From assembly GCA_900315125.1 (NCBI GenBank), contig OMXT01000043.1:1-33566 (forward strand): a stretch of 33,566 nucleotides of DNA, read 5' to 3'. This document shows, in pieces, positions 30,453 to 33,566 of this stretch. Made by a program: the position numbers and the translations under genes. The stretch's first letter is position 1, and every line of letters starts with the position of its first letter. The notes beneath the pieces were generated by a model, which worked only from the letters and a program-made list of their open reading frames with translations, had not been told where the DNA came from and made no database searches. Source of the stretch: an uncultured Eubacteriales bacterium (GTDB taxonomy: Bacteria; Bacillota; Clostridia; Peptostreptococcales; Anaerovoracaceae).

Positions 30453-31514
30453 ATGAAGAGACAGAATTTTACCTTTCAGTCAGCAACTGGTGTGTGCACC
30501 ATTGCCGCAAGCTGCTATTCGCCGGACAGAACGGCTGGGGGCGGCTGCGCTGACATTTCCGGCGCTGTCGGTTCCAATGCCAACCCAGTGGTCACAAATT
30601 CTGCGGGCGGCGACCCAGCAGGATCCAATGCGATCGACACTGATCCTGCCGTCATTGACCCGGCAGAAACTGTCCTCGTGATCAACCACGGCATGGCGGA
30701 GCATCAGGAGCGGTACCTGGGATTTATCACGTTCCTGACGGAGCACGGCATCACCGTATATATGCATGACATGGCGAACCACGGCATGTCCAACGAAAAC
30801 CTGCGGGACGGCGGATGGTTCGGTGAACGGGACGGTTACCGGGGACTCGTGGATGACCTGCGGATCATGGTGCTCCGGGCCCGGGCAGAGCATCCTGGCG
30901 CCCGCCTCATCGTCATGGGTCATTCCATGGGTTCCTTCCTCTGCCGCCTCTATACATCCTGGTATCCGGACAATCCCTTTGACGGCGCGATCTACATGGG
31001 GACTGGCGGTCCTAACCCTGCGGCGGGTACGGGACTCGCGGCAGCTTCCGTGATCGCGAAACTGAAAGGTAAAAAACACAAGAGCAAAACCATGGACAAA
31101 CTGGCCTTCGGCAGCTATGGCAAGCGGTTCGAGCACCGAACTGCCTTCGACTGGCTGACCCGGGATCAGGAGATCGTTGACCGCTATGTATCCGATCCCT
31201 ACTGCGGTTTTCTCTTTACCGTCCAGGGCATGCATGACCTGGTGCAGTGCAATAAAGAGTCCAATGAGCCTAAATGGTTCAAGGATGTACCGAAAGACCT
31301 GTCCATTCTCCTCGTCAGCGGCGCGGAAGACCCTGTGGGGGACTATGGCAAAGGCATAGATGACGTTGCCGCTAAGCTGCGGGCTGCAGGTCATACAAAC
31401 GTAACAGAGAAGCTCTATGCCGGCGACCGCCATGAAATATTGAACGAATTAAATAAGGAGGAAGTCATGAATGACATCCTCCAGTGGATCGAACAGGTGA
31501 AGCCGGGGCGGTAA
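30453..31514 (+). CDS. Alpha/beta hydrolase (monoacylglycerol lipase-like) with an N-terminal insert
   Basis: A 353-residue serine hydrolase of the lysophospholipase/monoacylglycerol lipase group. The family opening VLVINHGMAEHQERYLGFITFLTEHGITVYMHDMANHG, the nucleophile GHSMG (Ser158), SGAEDPVGDYGKGI with the acid residue and GDRHEILNE with the catalytic His are all present. Residues about 25-72 are an insert of Gly, Ala, Asn, Asp, Pro and Thr (AGGGCADISGAVGSNANP...) where relatives pass directly from the first beta strand to the next, so it would form an exposed loop. GGGGAG precedes the ATG by 8 bases. The substrate is probably a lipid or ester; it is cytoplasmic, with no signal peptide. 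Confidence 0.88.
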   Translation: MKRQNFTFQSATGVCTIAASCYSPDRTAGGGCADISGAVGSNANPVVTNSAGGDPAGSNAIDTDPAVIDPAETVLVINHGMAEHQERYLGFITFLTEHGITVYMHDMANHGMSNENLRDGGWFGERDGYRGLVDDLRIMVLRARAEHPGARLIVMGHSMGSFLCRLYTSWYPDNPFDGAIYMGTGGPNPAAGTGLAAASVIAKLKGKKHKSKTMDKLAFGSYGKRFEHRTAFDWLTRDQEIVDRYVSDPYCGFLFTVQGMHDLVQCNKESNEPKWFKDVPKDLSILLVSGAEDPVGDYGKGIDDVAAKLRAAGHTNVTEKLYAGDRHEILNELNKEEVMNDILQWIEQVKPGR

Positions 31515-31523
31515 ACAGCCGTA

Positions 31524-31561
31524 AAACAGCCCGCCCGGGCTTTGTTCTCTAACGGCGGGCT
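31524..31561. terminator. Terminator between convergent genes
   Basis: AGCCC-GCCC-GGGCT followed by TTGTTCT could end the rightward alpha/beta hydrolase transcript, and a longer stem GCCCGCC/GGCGGGC spans the same place. It overlaps the stop of the leftward hexapeptide-repeat gene and contains the AACAAAGCCC motif on the minus strand. Confidence 0.6.
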
Positions 31562-32235
31562 ACAACTGCGCCGTTATTTTTTACGATGGAATTCCCCGGG
31601 ATCACGCCCCGCACGCATGTGGTGGGATAGACGTTCGTATGGGGTCCGATGACCGTACCCGGATTGCAAACCGCGTTGCAGCCCAGGTCCGCGTAGTTGC
31701 CCAGGAATGCTCCCACCTTGCGGCGCCCGGTCTCGAGGGAAATCGCTTCCTCACCGGGAGCATCCGGAGCACCGCCGCGGATCACTACATTCTTATTGTC
31801 AGCCTTGACATTGGATGTGATGCTCCCGGCGCCCATGTGAGCGTGGTAACCGAGGATGCTGTCCCCTACATAATTATAATGAGGCACCTGAACGTGATCG
31901 AACAGGATCACGTTTTTCAGTTCCACGGAATTTCCGACGACGCAGTCGCAGCCCACCAGCGCGCTGCCCCGGACGAATGCTCCGTGGCGCACCTGGGTGT
32001 TCGGCCCGATGATGCAGGGTGCTCCCAGATAGGCAGATGGAAAAACCTTCGCCGTGCGATGAACCCATACATGTTCGCTGACTTCTTCGTAATCATCTCC
32101 CAGCTGAGCGCCCAGAGCCAGGATCATATCGCTGATCCCCTCCAGCGCCTCCCAGGGGTATGTAAACTGCTGAAGATATTCCTTCGCCTGAGTATGCTCC
32201 AGGTCGTATAATTCACTGATCGTAAGACTTGCCAT
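31549..32235 (-). CDS. Left-handed beta-helix (hexapeptide repeat) protein, GlmU C-terminal-like
   Basis: A 228-residue protein. After a helical N-terminus (residues 1-50), hexapeptide repeats form a left-handed beta helix: VWVHRTAKVFPSAYLGAPCIIGPNTQVRHGAFVRGSALVGCDCVVGNSVELKNVILFDHVQVPHYNYVGDSILG. It continues with HMGAGSITSNVKADNKNV and GAFLGNYADLGCNAVCNPGTVIGPHTNVYPTTCVRGVIPGNSIVKN. This resembles the acetyltransferase half of GlmU and related sugar-nucleotide acyltransferases, without the uridylyltransferase half. The proximity of galE supports a role in nucleotide sugars, though the two genes are separated by 59 bases. GGGAGG precedes the ATG. It ends in TAG. Confidence 0.88.
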   Translation of the reverse strand: MASLTISELYDLEHTQAKEYLQQFTYPWEALEGISDMILALGAQLGDDYEEVSEHVWVHRTAKVFPSAYLGAPCIIGPNTQVRHGAFVRGSALVGCDCVVGNSVELKNVILFDHVQVPHYNYVGDSILGYHAHMGAGSITSNVKADNKNVVIRGGAPDAPGEEAISLETGRRKVGAFLGNYADLGCNAVCNPGTVIGPHTNVYPTTCVRGVIPGNSIVKNNGAVVARR

Positions 32236-32294
32236 TTCTTCCTCCCTTTCCGTATCTTTTATTATGGCACAAAGCCCTGTCTGCCGGCAAGCCG

Positions 32295-33320
32295 TTATAT
32301 CCTGCCGCCCCGGTATCCTTCCGGGTTATTTTTCTGCCAGTTCCACGTATCACGGCACATTTCGCCGATGCCGCGGCCCGCCTGCCAGCCCAGGACCGCC
32401 CTGGCTTTGTCTGCGTTTGCCCAGAACTGCGGAAGATCTCCATCCCTGCGGGGACCGATGACATAGGGAATGCTGACGCCGCTTGCCTCTTCAAAGGCAT
32501 GGACCAGCTCCAGCACGCTGCATGGTTTCCCTGTACCGAGATTAAATATCTCCACGCCCCTGTGCTCATGGGCATATTCCACCGCCAGCCGATGACCCTC
32601 TGCCAGGTCGCAGACATGGATGTAGTCCCGGCGGCACGTGCCGTCCGGCGTATCGTAGTCATCGCCGAAAATGGTCAGATGCTCCCGGCGCCCGACAGCT
32701 ACCTGAGCGATATAGGGCATCAGGTTGTTCGGGATACCCTGGGGATCCTCGCCGATCAATCCCGAGGGATGGGCCCCGATGGGATTGAAATACCGCAGCA
32801 GCACCACAGAAAGTTCCGGATCCGCCGCAGCTGCATCCGTCAGGATCTGCTCCATCATGGATTTCGTCCATCCATAGGGACTGGAACAGCTGCCCTTCTT
32901 CATGGTTTCCAGATAGGGTATCGGATTCTCCTCTCCGTAGACCGTAGCCGACGATGAGAAAACGAAGTCATGTACCCCCGTTTCTCTCATGACTTCCAGC
33001 AGCGATAATGTGGTATCTATGTTGTTTCTGTAATATTCTATGGGATTGCGCACCGATTCACCGACTGCCTTCAGCCCTGCCAGGTGAATGACACAGTCCA
33101 CCGGCTTTTCGCGAAAAATGCGGAGCAGCGTATCCCGGTCTTTTACATCCGCCTGAAAGCAGTCAGCCTTCCGCCCCGCGATCTGCTCTATTCTGCGGAC
33201 CGCCTCCGGGCAGCTGTTTGCGTAATTATCAACGATCGTGACGTCGTGACCCGCTTGCAGCAGGCAAACCGCCGTGTGGGATCCAATATAGCCGGCGCCG
33301 CCGGCAAGTAATATTCTCAT
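32295..33320 (-). CDS. galE: UDP-glucose 4-epimerase
   Basis: A 341-residue short-chain dehydrogenase/reductase that interconverts UDP-glucose and UDP-galactose, with NAD+ bound in the Rossmann fold. The start MRILLAGGAGYIGSHTAVCLLQAGHDV carries the GxxGxxG motif. SSSATVYGE and SPYGWTKSMMEQIL hold the catalytic Ser/Thr and YxxxK residues. The substrate-binding segment RYFNPIGAHPSGLIGEDPQGIPNNLMPYIAQVAVGRREHLTIFGDDYDTPDGTCRRDYIHV is standard. The ATG has AAAGGAG 12 bases upstream. The gene has its own promoter region to the right. Confidence 0.97.
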   Translation of the reverse strand: MRILLAGGAGYIGSHTAVCLLQAGHDVTIVDNYANSCPEAVRRIEQIAGRKADCFQADVKDRDTLLRIFREKPVDCVIHLAGLKAVGESVRNPIEYYRNNIDTTLSLLEVMRETGVHDFVFSSSATVYGEENPIPYLETMKKGSCSSPYGWTKSMMEQILTDAAAADPELSVVLLRYFNPIGAHPSGLIGEDPQGIPNNLMPYIAQVAVGRREHLTIFGDDYDTPDGTCRRDYIHVCDLAEGHRLAVEYAHEHRGVEIFNLGTGKPCSVLELVHAFEEASGVSIPYVIGPRRDGDLPQFWANADKARAVLGWQAGRGIGEMCRDTWNWQKNNPEGYRGGRI

Positions 33321-33566
33321 GATCGATCTCTGTCTCCTTTACTGTAGAACTCCGACTTTCTATTATCTTCTGTCAGGCACTCTGACTTCTTATTATCTTC
33401 CGTATCGGGCGATTCGTCAAGTCTGTTTGGAAAATGGGCGGTCAGGGCTTTGTTCCCCGGCTCCCCATATGTTATCATGTGGTAGTGTCAAGTGAAATAT
33501 GAAAACGGTGGTCCTGGGAGATCAGGGCTGATAGGAACTTAGAAAAGTGTATAAAGTAGTCTGAGA
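33321..33566. promoter_or_regulatory. Upstream region of galE
   Basis: No gene is seen. A 30-bp near-duplication (33349-33408, core GACTTnnTATTATCTTC) lies just upstream of galE. Further right are a copy of the AACAAAGCCC motif (33436-33455) and a leftward TTGACA (33491-33486) with TATGGG (33469-33464) 16 bases away. This promoter would give galE a leader of about 135 bases. Confidence 0.5.

Overview
The window looks like chromosomal DNA from an anaerobic, amino-acid-using member of the Firmicutes (Clostridia). The reasons are strong AGGAGG-type ribosome binding sites on nearly every gene, Firmicutes-like gene families (RocB-type M20 peptidase, LUD protein, TRAP and TAXI receptors as lipoproteins, macro-domain protein with an HTH tail), about half G+C, and promoters of the TTGACA/TATAAT type. 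I cannot name the species. No rRNA, tRNA, phage, insertion sequence or CRISPR array was seen.

Region 1 (1-10165) is one leftward gene set with its own regulator. A sigma-54 enhancer-binding protein (8708-10165, +) is divergent from an ureohydrolase, an Asp/Glu-racemase-family enzyme, a three-part TRAP transporter (DctQ, DctM, DctP), a LUD-domain protein, a TAXI-type binding lipoprotein, a GltS-type permease and a 59-residue acidic protein. A near-consensus -24/-12 promoter (8401-8417) precedes the first gene of the set. The most unusual point is that the TAXI protein and the GltS permease lie in one continuous reading frame interrupted by a single TAG, after which the expected TAXI C-terminus continues and runs into the permease. 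The inferred job of the region is uptake and catabolism of nitrogen-containing and carboxylated compounds, switched on by the sigma-54 activator.

Region 2 (10230-18862) holds a VanZ-like membrane protein, a YjbQ protein, and then four genes tied to ADP-ribose: a PARG-ARH fusion, a second ARH hydrolase and a macro-domain protein with an XRE-like tail, with an AAA-like/PD-(D/E)XK protein beside them. A LysR regulator and a small membrane protein sit among them. The two ARH genes share a related upstream segment of about 83 bp.

Region 3 (18928-21492) is a leftward YefM-YoeB toxin-antitoxin pair with a clear operator, followed without a gap by a small Nif11-like protein and a RocB-type M20 peptidase.

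Region 4 (21630-25427) is an ammonium circuit: an Amt domain fused to a histidine kinase, its NarL-type response regulator, a strong terminator or attenuator hairpin, and a stand-alone Amt transporter.

Region 5 (25626-33566) holds a B12-binding radical SAM protein, a divergent TetR regulator with two palindromes, an FAH-family and cyclase-family enzyme pair, a 750-base non-coding stretch with a large hairpin and four 83-84-bp tandem repeats, an alpha/beta hydrolase with a low-complexity insert, a left-handed beta-helix protein, and GalE. A short motif with core AACAAAGCCC recurs at gene ends in regions 2, 4 and 5.
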